Below, one piece after another: positions 35,533-44,337 of a stretch of 64,000 bases of DNA. This DNA is from Dyadobacter sp. Leaf189 (GTDB lineage: Bacteria; Bacteroidota; Bacteroidia; Cytophagales; Spirosomataceae), in contig NZ_LMPS01000005.1 of the NCBI RefSeq assembly GCF_001424405.1, positions 186,001 through 250,000 on the forward strand, written 5' to 3'. A program made the position numbers and the translations under genes. The notes under the pieces were generated by a model that was not told the origin of the DNA, did no database searches, and worked only from the letters and a program-made list of their open reading frames with translations. Position 1 is the first letter of the stretch; every line of letters begins with the position of its first letter.

Positions 35533-38157
35533 CTACTCGCTTTTCAGTATCTCAGCCGGGTTGCTCCGGGCTGCCTTGGCCGTTTGCCAGCTGATCATTA
35601 ACAATGCCAGCAACATCACTGCAATGGCGCCGCTTACCAGTTCAATCATGCCGATGGGTTGATGATAAACGAATTTCGTCAGGAATATCTGATCAAAAAG
35701 CACATAGGTGACCGGCAATGCAACAGCCGCCGAAATGGCGAGCAGCAACAGGAAATTGCGGCACAGCAGGAACACCAATCCTGCCTGGCTTGCGCCTAGT
35801 ACTTTGCGGATACTAATCTCTTTGAGTTTTGTTTCCGTTGTAAAAACGACCATTCCAAACAATCCCAGCGAGGCAATGCATATCGCGAGGAACGCGATAA
35901 AGCCTACGATTTTGATCATTACAGAAAACTGACTGTAAGCTTCCTGGATCTGATCGTCGTAAAAACGTGCTTCTAGGGTATGTACTTTGTCGAACTTCTT
36001 CCAGATGTTTTCCACCTTTTCAATCGTAGCTTCAAGGTCGCCGGAAGTAATTTTCAGGTTGAGATAACCACTGGGCTCGCTTGCCGAGTAGAGGAGCATC
36101 ACAGGGTCGATCTTGCTTTCCATTGTTCCGTAATGGAAATCTTTCAACACGCCCACAATCGCCAGCTTCTTTCCGCCCACCGTGATCAACTCTCCCAATG
36201 CTTTTTGAGGATCTTGTCCGGCGATATTGAAGCGCTTCAATACCTGCTGGTTCACAATGACCTCGCTTTCCTTTCCCTTTTCGGGGCGCAGCTTGAAGTT
36301 GGTACCTGCCAGTAATTTATGCTGGTGCACGGGAATGTAGTTTTCGTCCACAGTATTATGCCAGACTAATGCGGAATCGCCCGGATTGTACTTCACTGTT
36401 TCTCCATAAAAGCTGCCTACGCTGGTGATCATCCTGGATGTTGATATCCCTTTTACCTCCGGCAGCTCGGCCAGCTCTTTCTTCAATGCATCGGCCTCTT
36501 CACCGCGCAGCTTGATATTCAGTACGTTTTCAGTTGAAAAGCCCAGGTCGAAGTTCAGGAAGCCTTTGTATTGTCCGTAACCAACCATTGTGGTGGCTAT
36601 GAAGATCAGGGAAAGCACGTACTGTACTACAATCAGCGTTTTGCGCAATCCGATCCGCTTGAAAAGTTTAAGTCCGCCACTGTCTTTCATCACCGACAAT
36701 GCGCTGATTTTGGAAAAGAACAATGCAGGTAATACGCCCGCCAGGATTCCTGTAACCGCCGCGAGCGCGATAAAGCAGAGTACTGTCACCAGCGACAGGT
36801 TCAATGTGAAAAGCTGGGCAATGTGCTTGTCGAGCGAGAGGAACTCTGTGCGCAGGAATGCATATAAACCGAATGAAAACAGCAGTGCAAGCAGCGCAAT
36901 CATCACTGCCTCGGCAATGAACTGTCCCAGTACGTGGCTCCGGTGTGCACCGATAAGCTTCCGCACGCCCACCTCCCGGGCGCGGCGCAAGGACCGGGCA
37001 ATGGAAAGGTTGGTATAATTGAAACAGGCAGAAAGAATGATCACGAAGGCAAGCCCGCCCAGCGCCCACAGGATCATAGGGTTTGTTTTGGGTCCAATGT
37101 TATTGGACAGGTCCTGCCCCATTGCGATATCGTGCAGCGGTTGAAGCGAAACAGTCACTTTCGCGGTTTGTAAAGCTTTGTTTTCTGCCGCGCTCAGCTT
37201 ATTCAGCGCGCGCTGCATGCCAGCCGTTGAGCCGCCTTTTGGAACCGTAATATAGACGTAGTTGGACCATACACTGTTCCATGCATAAAAGTTATTGTCC
37301 TTCTTGCCGATCAGCGCGTCTGCCGAGGCGAAGGAAATGAGCGCGTCAAAACGGATATGGGATAGGTGAGGTACATCTTTGGCAATGCCGGTTACCTGGT
37401 AGTCGAGGGAATCGAAACGTACAGTGCGCCCGATCGCGTCCGTACTTCCAAAGAGCTTTTCGGCCGTTTTTGCTGTAAGTACCAGCGAGTAGGGTTCTTT
37501 GAGCGCCGTCGCCGGGTCGCCTGCGATCAATGGGAAAGTGAAGACTTTGAAAAAGGACTGATCGGCCCAGGTCGCTTCAATCGGAAAGATATTTTGCCCC
37601 ACCTGCGCGTCACCCGAGAAGCCCGTGCGCATCACGGTGAAGTTCTCGATGCCCGGAACCGCATCAGGAATGCGTTGCGCCACTTTCACCGAGGTAGAAG
37701 CCAGGTTGATAGGCGACTGTCCGTCGTTTTGAAAACGGGTAATAACCCTGTAAATGCGATCTTTTTTCTCATGGAAATCATCGTAAGCCAGCTGGTCGCT
37801 CACAATGGAAATCACCAGCAGCCCTACCGACATACTCACAGCCAGGCCAATGATATTGATCATCGAAAACAATTTGTTGCGCACCAGACTGCGCCGCGAC
37901 GTTTTTAAGTAGCTGCCGATCATAAAGAAATGAGACAAAAAGGTGAGTGGATCTATTTTTCGGATGGTATAAGGCCGCAGGAACTTGATCACGTCTATGA
38001 TATAGATCAGGCGCGCACGCCTAGCTCCTTTGTTACGCACGTTTCGTGTGAAATACTCAAACAGATCGCCTTCCAGATCCTCAGCCAGGCCTGGCCGGCA
38101 GTACCATCTCAGGAAATCGGTCGCCCATTTGGGGGGCCGGGGGGTAGTCTCTTTCAT
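35533..38157 (-). CDS. MacB/FtsX-type ABC permease with PadR-linked prefix domain
   Basis: An 874-residue inner-membrane protein. Residues about 5-75 form the cytoplasmic permease prefix domain (PKWATDFLRWYCRPGLAEDLEGDLFEYF, in part) found in proteins encoded next to PadR regulators. Then come two FtsX-MacB units, each with membrane helices and a periplasmic MacB-PCD domain: helix near 100-120 (GLAVSMSVGLLVISIVSD), helices about 370-480, then a second periplasmic domain and the last three helices about 750-865. The ATPase partner is not encoded here. Its start overlaps the padR stop (ATGA). Role in export of a lipophilic compound or envelope stress is inferred from family only. Confidence 0.9.
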   Translation of the reverse strand: MKETTPRPPKWATDFLRWYCRPGLAEDLEGDLFEYFTRNVRNKGARRARLIYIIDVIKFLRPYTIRKIDPLTFLSHFFMIGSYLKTSRRSLVRNKLFSMINIIGLAVSMSVGLLVISIVSDQLAYDDFHEKKDRIYRVITRFQNDGQSPINLASTSVKVAQRIPDAVPGIENFTVMRTGFSGDAQVGQNIFPIEATWADQSFFKVFTFPLIAGDPATALKEPYSLVLTAKTAEKLFGSTDAIGRTVRFDSLDYQVTGIAKDVPHLSHIRFDALISFASADALIGKKDNNFYAWNSVWSNYVYITVPKGGSTAGMQRALNKLSAAENKALQTAKVTVSLQPLHDIAMGQDLSNNIGPKTNPMILWALGGLAFVIILSACFNYTNLSIARSLRRAREVGVRKLIGAHRSHVLGQFIAEAVMIALLALLFSFGLYAFLRTEFLSLDKHIAQLFTLNLSLVTVLCFIALAAVTGILAGVLPALFFSKISALSVMKDSGGLKLFKRIGLRKTLIVVQYVLSLIFIATTMVGYGQYKGFLNFDLGFSTENVLNIKLRGEEADALKKELAELPEVKGISTSRMITSVGSFYGETVKYNPGDSALVWHNTVDENYIPVHQHKLLAGTNFKLRPEKGKESEVIVNQQVLKRFNIAGQDPQKALGELITVGGKKLAIVGVLKDFHYGTMESKIDPVMLLYSASEPSGYLNLKITSGDLEATIEKVENIWKKFDKVHTLEARFYDDQIQEAYSQFSVMIKIVGFIAFLAICIASLGLFGMVVFTTETKLKEISIRKVLGASQAGLVFLLCRNFLLLLAISAAVALPVTYVLFDQIFLTKFVYHQPIGMIELVSGAIAVMLLALLMISWQTAKAARSNPAEILKSE

Positions 38158-38489
38158 ATTGAGCCTTCGAGATTAAAGCCGGGAATGTTCCTCCAGATGT
38201 TCTCGCGCACTTCTTTGGCACGGGTGAGTGCGACCTTGCCTGCGTGGGTTACTTCATAAAACCGCTTCCGCTTTCCGCCCCGGGTTGCGCTTGCATCGCC
38301 GAGGTAACTTTTACTCAGGCTCTTTTCTTCAAGACGGTTCAATACCGCATGTACGACGCCGAGTTTGGCGGAGCGGCCGGTATATCTTTCCAGTTCGTCG
38401 CAAATGGCGACGCTGTAAGCTTCCTGGCCGAGGGCGGCGATAGTCAGCAGTACCAGTTCCTCAAATTCACCCAGATTGGTCCCTTTCAT
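38154..38489 (-). CDS. PadR-family transcriptional regulator
   Basis: A 111-residue winged-helix repressor: GEFEELVLLTIAALGQEAYS and AVLNRLEEKSLSKSYLGDA are the PadR recognition core, followed by the wing (GGKRKRFYEVTHAGKVAL) and a short C-terminal dimerisation helix. It overlaps the permease gene by four bases, so it should be co-expressed and control it. Its upstream region holds two 12-base direct repeats, a candidate operator for self-control. Confidence 0.92.
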   Translation of the reverse strand: MKGTNLGEFEELVLLTIAALGQEAYSVAICDELERYTGRSAKLGVVHAVLNRLEEKSLSKSYLGDASATRGGKRKRFYEVTHAGKVALTRAKEVRENIWRNIPGFNLEGSI

Positions 38490-38513
38490 TGGATCAGCAA
38501 TTAATTCATTAAA

Positions 38514-38557
38514 TGTATGTAAAATGAAAATGTAAATTCATGTTTTGTATGTAAAAT
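38514..38557. promoter_or_regulatory. Two 12-base direct repeats upstream of padR (candidate operator)
   Basis: TGTATGTAAAAT occurs at 38514-38525 and exactly again at 38546-38557, starts 32 bases apart (three helical turns), within an AT-rich region just before the padR start. PadR proteins commonly bind ATGT/ACAT-containing repeats near their own promoter. Confidence 0.6.
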
Positions 38558-38623
38558 AATTTTTTGGGTTATTCAGCGCAATGAATTTACTGACGTGACA
38601 GGCAGGAGAGCCTTAAATGCAGC

Positions 38624-39502
38624 CTAGTGTTTACCCAGGGAAAATACTTTTTGGAAAATGCTTACCAGCAGAAAGACAATCAGTCCCGCACCGAGGCCAA
38701 GGGCAGCCTCTTTGACGATAGAAGGAAGATCAGGGAGAATGTGATGGAAGTATTTGACATTATGAACAAAAATCCCGCCTGCTACCAGTATTAATGCGAT
38801 AGTACCAACAAAGCCCAGAACCTTGATCATAATAGGTAGTGCCTTCACGAGTACGTGGCCTACTTTGGACAGGAAACCTTTGTCGTCGGATTTTTTGATC
38901 AGCTTATAACCTGCATCGTCGGACCTCACGATCAATGCCACAATGCCGTAGACTCCGACCGTGGCTACTAATGCGACAGCCGAAACAGTCATAATCTGAA
39001 TGGCCAGGCTTTCTTCCAGCACGCTGCCTAATGCGATGATGACGATTTCAATGGAAAGGATAAAGTCGGTAGTAACTGCCGATTTAACCTTCGCTTTTTC
39101 ATTGATTGCCGCGGCTTCCGGACTTTCCTGCTCGCGTTGTTCAACAACGGATTGTTCCTTTTTGGGATGATGGAAGAAGTATTCAACGATTTTCTCTACT
39201 CCTTCGTAAGCCAGGTATAAACCACCTAAGATGAGGATATAGGTAATAGCAACCGGGAGGAATACATTTAACAGTAAAGCGATCGGCACGATGATGAGCT
39301 TGTTCAGCAGCGAACCTTTTGTAATTGCCCACAAAACCGGCAACTCGCGCTCGGACAAAAATCCTGTTGCCTTTTCTGCATTCACAGCCAGGTCGTCACC
39401 GAGAATACCCGCCGTTTTTTTGGTCGCCACTTTCGTCGCCAGCGCGACGTCGTCCATTAGAAAGGCTATATCGTCTAAAATCGCAAAAAATCCTGATGCC
39501 AT
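38624..39502 (-). CDS. DUF808 family inner-membrane protein (YedI-like)
   Basis: A 292-residue multi-helix membrane protein with the DUF808 N-terminal signature (ASGFFAILDDIAFLMDDVA, KVATKKTAGILGDDLAVNA). Hydrophobic helices lie at about 70-100, 150-200, 215-245 and 260-285. Function of the family is unknown. The ATG at 39502 is chosen because the signature starts there; the frame runs to 39583 across a promoter. No operon partner. Confidence 0.9.
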   Translation of the reverse strand: MASGFFAILDDIAFLMDDVALATKVATKKTAGILGDDLAVNAEKATGFLSERELPVLWAITKGSLLNKLIIVPIALLLNVFLPVAITYILILGGLYLAYEGVEKIVEYFFHHPKKEQSVVEQREQESPEAAAINEKAKVKSAVTTDFILSIEIVIIALGSVLEESLAIQIMTVSAVALVATVGVYGIVALIVRSDDAGYKLIKKSDDKGFLSKVGHVLVKALPIMIKVLGFVGTIALILVAGGIFVHNVKYFHHILPDLPSIVKEAALGLGAGLIVFLLVSIFQKVFSLGKH

Positions 39503-39582
39503 ATTATTTTTTAATTCCTCAAATCCTTTAACAAAAACTGATCCAGTAGCTCCAAAACCATGTTCCGGAAACTGATTTGGCA

Positions 39583-39612
39583 CGAAGGTAATAAACCGGC
39601 TGTATACTCAAA
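39583..39612 (-). promoter_or_regulatory. Promoter TTTG-N18-TACCTTCG of the DUF808 gene
   Basis: Read on the minus strand: -33 TTTG at 39612-39609, an 18-base spacer and -7 TACCTTCG at 39590-39583 (one mismatch to TAnnTTTG), about 80 bases before the ATG at 39502. Confidence 0.45.
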
Positions 39613-39772
39613 TCACCCCCATTGCCGGAATCGACTTTGTAATATGCAATAAAGAAAGAAAATGTGAACCGAGATACCCGCCCCGGTGAATCCCGCAGAA
39701 TTGAAGGTGCGCATTACCAACCATTTGGGACCGCCAAGCGTCTTGCAAAGGCTAACCTGTAAACGATCTTCT

Positions 39773-41047
39773 ATGAAACGCCGCGCCCTACTTCTGCTCG
39801 TCACATTTTCAATCTTCCTTTCATGTACAGACAAAACGGTGGATCCGTCCAGGCTGGTGAGGCCGGTAGGGCTGCGGATCGCTGTTAGTGATGGGAATTA
39901 TAACCTGACGTGGGAAGAATATCGCATTATTTGCATTACCAGTCCATGTCCCGATGTTGCAAATACCGAAGCTGAGGAATATGAGATTCAGATAGCCAAC
40001 AACGAGCTGGGCCCATTCAAAACTTACCGGACCGTTAAAGCGGATCAAAAATCAATCAGTATCCCCGTTGCCGCTCAGGGCGCCCAACTGGTTGCGCGCA
40101 TTGTATCCAAAGCCGAAGGCGCACCTGACGTGAATTCCAATGTGATTATGGTTAGCAGCGGATCTTTATCGCAATCTGCGCTTTATCCCGCATTCGGGAC
40201 TTCGGAGTATGTAGGCGGCGGGGATGTGACCGAAGACGGAAAGTGGGCGCTTTATGCCACTTTCAATCAAAATGGGGCCGGTCAGTCCGATTTTGCATTG
40301 TATCTGGCCAAGCTTGAAAATGAAAAAGAGGTGTCTGCAAAACGCATCGGCACGCAGGTAAGCGGCGGCAGGTTTTCACATGATGCGAAGCAACTGGCTT
40401 ATTATTCTTCCGCAGAAAACGGGTTCGTGATTTACGATATAGCGTCGGAACAGAAGCGGGTAATCCCTGGTGTGCCGCCAGCGCAGCAATATGGATTAGC
40501 CTGGTCGCCGGACGGAAAGTGGCTGGCTTTTGCAACGCTTTCGGAGCAAATGTCACGCCTGTGGAAAGTGTCGACGGCAGGCGGAAGTGCGATTCCGCTA
40601 ACACCCGAGATGCCAGCCAGTGAATTTAACGGCATCAGGCGGGCAGAGATAGACTGGTCACCCGACGGAGCCTCCATTGCCGTAGCCCGGGCCCACAGTG
40701 AAGGTGGTGGGAAAGATTACCGCGTCGCCATTTCATTCTATTCTTCCGAGGGCACCGGCGAGTCGCGCTATTTTGAAACGCAGCCCGGCTGGCTCGATAC
40801 CACTCCTTCCTTCTCACCTGACGGCAAGCAGGTTGCATTCCTGAGTACAAGAACCGAGCCCATTACATTTGCGTACAGCCTGTGGGTGCGCGATGTGGCG
40901 ACAGGCAAGGTAAGGCAGGTCGGCTTGTTGCCGGGTCTTATTCCGTCACCGGATTACCAGCCGCGCTGGCAGGGGAATAACAAGCTCATATTCATGGGTA
41001 GTCAACAAGGGAAACCTGGCTATTTCAGCGTGATTGTAGCGCCCTGA
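39773..41047 (+). CDS. PD40/TolB-like beta-propeller lipoprotein
   Basis: A 424-residue lipoprotein (lipobox SIFLSC, Cys18). An N-terminal fibronectin-like part (about 25-120) is followed by WD40-like PD40 propeller blades (about 130-420) with repeats of the form LAWSPDGKWLAFAT, IDWSPDGASIAVAR, PSFSPDGKQVAFLST. Such propellers bind proteins or glycans; no catalytic site is seen. The ATG at 39773 is chosen for the signal peptide. Its last 23 bases overlap the convergent hydrolase gene. Confidence 0.85.
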   Translation: MKRRALLLLVTFSIFLSCTDKTVDPSRLVRPVGLRIAVSDGNYNLTWEEYRIICITSPCPDVANTEAEEYEIQIANNELGPFKTYRTVKADQKSISIPVAAQGAQLVARIVSKAEGAPDVNSNVIMVSSGSLSQSALYPAFGTSEYVGGGDVTEDGKWALYATFNQNGAGQSDFALYLAKLENEKEVSAKRIGTQVSGGRFSHDAKQLAYYSSAENGFVIYDIASEQKRVIPGVPPAQQYGLAWSPDGKWLAFATLSEQMSRLWKVSTAGGSAIPLTPEMPASEFNGIRRAEIDWSPDGASIAVARAHSEGGGKDYRVAISFYSSEGTGESRYFETQPGWLDTTPSFSPDGKQVAFLSTRTEPITFAYSLWVRDVATGKVRQVGLLPGLIPSPDYQPRWQGNNKLIFMGSQQGKPGYFSVIVAP

Positions 41048-41579
41048 TATCTGCTGCAACAACCCCTAAACCATGAAGGAACTGGTGGCCTCCTGTTTCA
41101 AGCTGCCGGAAAGTAGCCCATGGAAGTTGTTGTTTGTAAATGTCGAACTGTGCCAATGGCACCTCCTCGTCATCGCGGCAATGGTAAAAGAACAATGGTA
41201 CCTGCGTATCCAGCCTGGCCGCAAAATCCGGCAGCAGCTTGAACGGTTCAACCCAATCTTCGTCCCCGTCCCAGAATGGCGTTGCCAGCAGGAATATGCC
41301 GGAAATTGACTTTTCACCTGTGTTTTCGGAGAGATAGGCCAGCAGCATCGAGGCCCCCAGTGAATGGGCGGCCAGGATTACACCATCACCAATTTTTGCA
41401 ATTTCCTGACCAATCTGTCTGCGCCTGCCCAGGTCCGGCGTGCCGTCATTAGGCAGGTAAGGATAATGAACCGCGGTTCCTGGGCCAAGCTTGGTAACTA
41501 GCGAATCAACCAGCTTTTGGTCTGCCTCATAATCTTCCTTTGATCCGCCGCCGTGAAAGAAAACAATTTCTCTGTTCAT
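41025..41579 (-). CDS. RBBP9/YdeN-like alpha/beta hydrolase
   Basis: A 184-residue small serine hydrolase: N-terminal strand MNREIVFFHGGGS, nucleophile S73 in AHSLGAS (a variant of GxSxG), acid D136 or D137 (HCRDDEEVP) and H165 (ETGGHQF). The length and motif set fit the RBBP9/YdeN group; substrate unknown. Cytoplasmic, no partner. Its 3-prime end overlaps that of the PD40 gene by 23 bases in the convergent direction, which is rare and worth noting. Confidence 0.87.
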   Translation of the reverse strand: MNREIVFFHGGGSKEDYEADQKLVDSLVTKLGPGTAVHYPYLPNDGTPDLGRRRQIGQEIAKIGDGVILAAHSLGASMLLAYLSENTGEKSISGIFLLATPFWDGDEDWVEPFKLLPDFAARLDTQVPLFFYHCRDDEEVPLAQFDIYKQQLPWATFRQLETGGHQFLHGLGVVAADIRALQSR

Positions 41580-41773
41580 AATGAATGTGTTAAATCACCT
41601 TGACACCATTTATATACATCAAAATTACCTGTTATAATCTCGGGCGGAGCTGGGCAATCCGGCCAAACTCAGGGGGCGCGCGTGCCAATATTCCGGTAAG
41701 GCTGGGAGGGTAGTCGCTAGTTAACCTGAAACGTTCCTGAGCAAAATATGTAAGAGATCATGCAATTCGGCCA

Positions 41774-41804
41774 TTTGTCGCCTTCGTCCGGGCTTCTAGG
41801 TTTG
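41774..41804 (+). promoter_or_regulatory. Consensus promoter TTTG-N19-TAGGTTTG
   Basis: -33 TTTG at 41774-41777, 19-base spacer, -7 TAGGTTTG at 41797-41804, 33 bases before the GH43 start. Fully matches the Bacteroidota pattern. Confidence 0.7.
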
Positions 41805-41837
41805 CATTCCTAACCGGATCGTATTTTAAAAAAGCCG

Positions 41838-43436
41838 ATGAAATCTAAAATCAGTACAGTTCTGCAACTGCTTTTCGCCTCTTGCCTGTTGTTGTTCATT
41901 GCTTCGAATCACCACGCAAATGCACAGGGAAAGCAGAAGTCGCGCGGCAGGAAAACGAAATCGCTTTCAGCTGTCAGCATTGTCAACTTCAACGAAACGG
42001 GCAAACAGGTGACACGCTTTGACGTAGCAGGCGATGCTGTGGATGCGCACGATGGCGAAATCGCCTATTTTGATGGCACTTACTACCTCTACGGGACGAG
42101 CTACGATTGCGGTTTTGCTTGGCAGAACAAGTCCGCGCCGTTTTGCGGTTTCAAAGTTTACGCTTCTCCTGATCTGGTCAACTGGACTGACAGAGGCTAT
42201 TTGTTTGACGCCAAAAATCCGGTTTGGCAAAGCAGGTGTAATGGAAGTACTTACGGCTGCTTTCGTCCGCACGTGATCTTCAACAAACAAACAGGTTTAT
42301 ATGTATTGTGGGTAAATGTGTATGACAACCGCGTCGGTTTCAGGGTATTTACAAGCACCAGCCCTGCGGGACCTTTTACCGAAGTAGACAATCCCAAGCT
42401 GGCGGTCAATAATGATGCAGAAGTAGCAGGCTTGAACAATGGAGACCACGATACTTTCGTCGACGAGGATGGAAAGGGATATGTAGCATATACCGACTGG
42501 CGGACGAAAGGTACAATCGTGATAGAAGAACTGACGCCCGATTTTCTTTCAGGTACCGGGAGGCACGTGAAGGCTGTAACGCCGGGCAAGACGGAAGCGC
42601 CGGGTTTGATGAAGCGAAACGGCATTTATTATCTGCTCTATTCGGATCCAAACTGCGGTTATTGCTCGGGTACGGGCACTTCGTACCGCACTGCCAGATC
42701 GCCACTCGGGCCGTGGTCGGAGGGTATCCGCATCAGCGACAAATCCTGCGGCGGGCAGCCTTCTTTCGTTTCGACCATTCAGTTTGATTCGGAAACAGTA
42801 TACCTGTACGGCAGCGATCTCTGGAACAATGCAGCCAGGAATGAGGCACTTGCCAACTACTTCTGGGCGCCATTAAAGTTCACTGCTGACGGTGCTATCG
42901 AGCCGATCCCGTGTAATCCGGCTGAAAATATCAGGATCAGGTTAGGTGAAAAAAGCAGTCCGGCCAACCTGATAACACCTGAGACTTCATCGGGCCTGAA
43001 TGGTTTTACAAGACAATGCGATATAGCAAACGGGAAGGAGCGGAGCCAGTCTTTTACCGCAACAAAAGCGGGTAAGCTGACTTCGGTCAACATCACGACA
43101 TTCCGCGACGGCGCTCCTGATGCGGGACTCACATTAAACATTTACCGCGCAACAACATCCGGCATTCCGGAGGGTAAGCCGCTGTTTTCAACGGTAGCGT
43201 CAAGTGATTCCATAGGCTGGGCTGCAAAGCGGCTCCATTTCGCGCCTGATATCCATGTTGAAAAAGGCACTAAGTATGCAGTTTCATTTACTTCCGCAAC
43301 AACGAAAGGATGCTATGGATTTCAGTTTAGCGATACCCTGCCTTATCCGCAAGGTGCAGCCGCAGTTAAAACCGACGGGGCTTTTGCAATTGAGAAAAAT
43401 CGCAGCCTGAAATTTGAAACTTATATCAGCAGGTAA
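41838..43436 (+). CDS. Glycoside hydrolase family 43-type enzyme, exported
   Basis: A 532-residue secreted glycosidase. Signal peptide (about 1-30), five-bladed GH43 propeller (about 60-365) with the expected acid triad: base D72 (AHDGEIAYFDG), D205 (NGDHDTFVDEDG) and acid E253 (KTEAPGL). An unusual number of cysteines (C91, C103, C134, C141 and others) suggests disulfides. Residues about 380-532 form a beta-sandwich of unknown type, possibly carbohydrate-binding. GH43 enzymes act on arabinose, xylose or galactose linkages; which one cannot be told. It is monocistronic with its own consensus promoter and a strong terminator, not part of a SusCD operon. Confidence 0.85.
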   Translation: MKSKISTVLQLLFASCLLLFIASNHHANAQGKQKSRGRKTKSLSAVSIVNFNETGKQVTRFDVAGDAVDAHDGEIAYFDGTYYLYGTSYDCGFAWQNKSAPFCGFKVYASPDLVNWTDRGYLFDAKNPVWQSRCNGSTYGCFRPHVIFNKQTGLYVLWVNVYDNRVGFRVFTSTSPAGPFTEVDNPKLAVNNDAEVAGLNNGDHDTFVDEDGKGYVAYTDWRTKGTIVIEELTPDFLSGTGRHVKAVTPGKTEAPGLMKRNGIYYLLYSDPNCGYCSGTGTSYRTARSPLGPWSEGIRISDKSCGGQPSFVSTIQFDSETVYLYGSDLWNNAARNEALANYFWAPLKFTADGAIEPIPCNPAENIRIRLGEKSSPANLITPETSSGLNGFTRQCDIANGKERSQSFTATKAGKLTSVNITTFRDGAPDAGLTLNIYRATTSGIPEGKPLFSTVASSDSIGWAAKRLHFAPDIHVEKGTKYAVSFTSATTKGCYGFQFSDTLPYPQGAAAVKTDGAFAIEKNRSLKFETYISR

Positions 43437-43492
43437 AAGCCGCGGCAAACCTCATGGCTCAGTGATTTGAGCGAAAGGTTTGCCACGGCCTT
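43436..43492. terminator. Bidirectional terminator between GH43 and SDR genes
   Basis: A 17-bp stem (43436-43452 with 43476-43492, two G-U pairs) is capped by a small inner stem GCTCA/TGAGC (43457-43461, 43468-43472). It begins at the GH43 stop codon and lies between two convergent genes, so it can serve both. Confidence 0.75.
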
Positions 43493-43506
43493 TGGGCAGA
43501 TGCTTG

Positions 43507-44259
43507 TTACAGATTCATTCCGCCGGTCAGCTCGATACGCTGTCCATTCACCCAGCGTGCTTCATCGCTGCAAAGGAATGCCACCACGCCGCCGATATCT
43601 TCGGGAGTAGCCACGCGCCCCAGCGCAGTTGCGCCTGCAACAAATGCACGCATTTCCGGGGTGTCCTCCATGGTGCTGCCGCCAAATACCGCTCCCGGCG
43701 CAACCACATTGGCAGCAATGCCACGGCTGCCAAGTTCCAGTGCGAGGTACCTTGTATACACGTCTATCGCGCCTTTCATGATCGCATAAGCCGATACGCC
43801 CGGAAAGCTGACACGCGCTACCGCTGAGGATATATTGACGATCCGGCCGCCATCACGCAGCTGCGTCAATGCTTTTTGCGTCAGGAAATAAACCCCTTTC
43901 AAATGAACGTTCATCATTTCATCGAACTGCGCTTCCGTGGTCTCAGCGACAGGCGCTGTGAGGCTGGTCCCGGCGTTGTTGATCAGGAAGTCAAATTTGT
44001 CGGTGCCGAATGTAGTCTGCAATGCGTTTGCAACCTGTTCAAAGAAGGGTTCAAATCCGCTGGTATCAGTGGTGTCGAGAGGAAGTGCAACTGCTTTCTG
44101 ACCAAGTGCCTTCACAGCGGCAACCGTTTTCTCGGCTTCGTTCTGCTTGCTGCGGTAAGTGAAGATGACGTCAATTCCTTTTCCGGCAAGACTAAGTACA
44201 ATGTCTCTGCCTATTCCACGGCTTCCGCCGGTTACCAATGCTATTTTCTGAGTTGTCAT
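43507..44259 (-). CDS. Short-chain dehydrogenase/reductase (FabG-like SDR)
   Basis: A 250-residue classical SDR: TGGSRGIG (10-17), NNAG (94-97), S144/S145 (NISSAVA), Y158xxxK162 (YAIMK), C-terminal DEARWVNGQRIELTGGMNL in part. Length and ending are those of FabG-like reductases, but it is not linked to fatty acid genes. It follows an AraC gene on the same strand (78-base gap) and mirrors the AraC/SDR pair on the other side. Confidence 0.9.
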   Translation of the reverse strand: MTTQKIALVTGGSRGIGRDIVLSLAGKGIDVIFTYRSKQNEAEKTVAAVKALGQKAVALPLDTTDTSGFEPFFEQVANALQTTFGTDKFDFLINNAGTSLTAPVAETTEAQFDEMMNVHLKGVYFLTQKALTQLRDGGRIVNISSAVARVSFPGVSAYAIMKGAIDVYTRYLALELGSRGIAANVVAPGAVFGGSTMEDTPEMRAFVAGATALGRVATPEDIGGVVAFLCSDEARWVNGQRIELTGGMNL

Positions 44260-44298
44260 GGGACTTTTGAATTGATTTTAAAACAATGCAAATGTCCC
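44260..44298. promoter_or_regulatory. Imperfect inverted repeat upstream of the SDR gene
   Basis: GGGACTTTTG (44260-44269) and CAAATGTCCC (44289-44298) pair at 9 of 10 positions with a 19-base centre, directly before the SDR start codon (minus strand). Candidate operator for the adjacent AraC protein. Confidence 0.45.
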
Positions 44299-44337
44299 CT
44301 GTTCGTCGAAAAGCCGGTTTGTTACAACCAATCAGAT

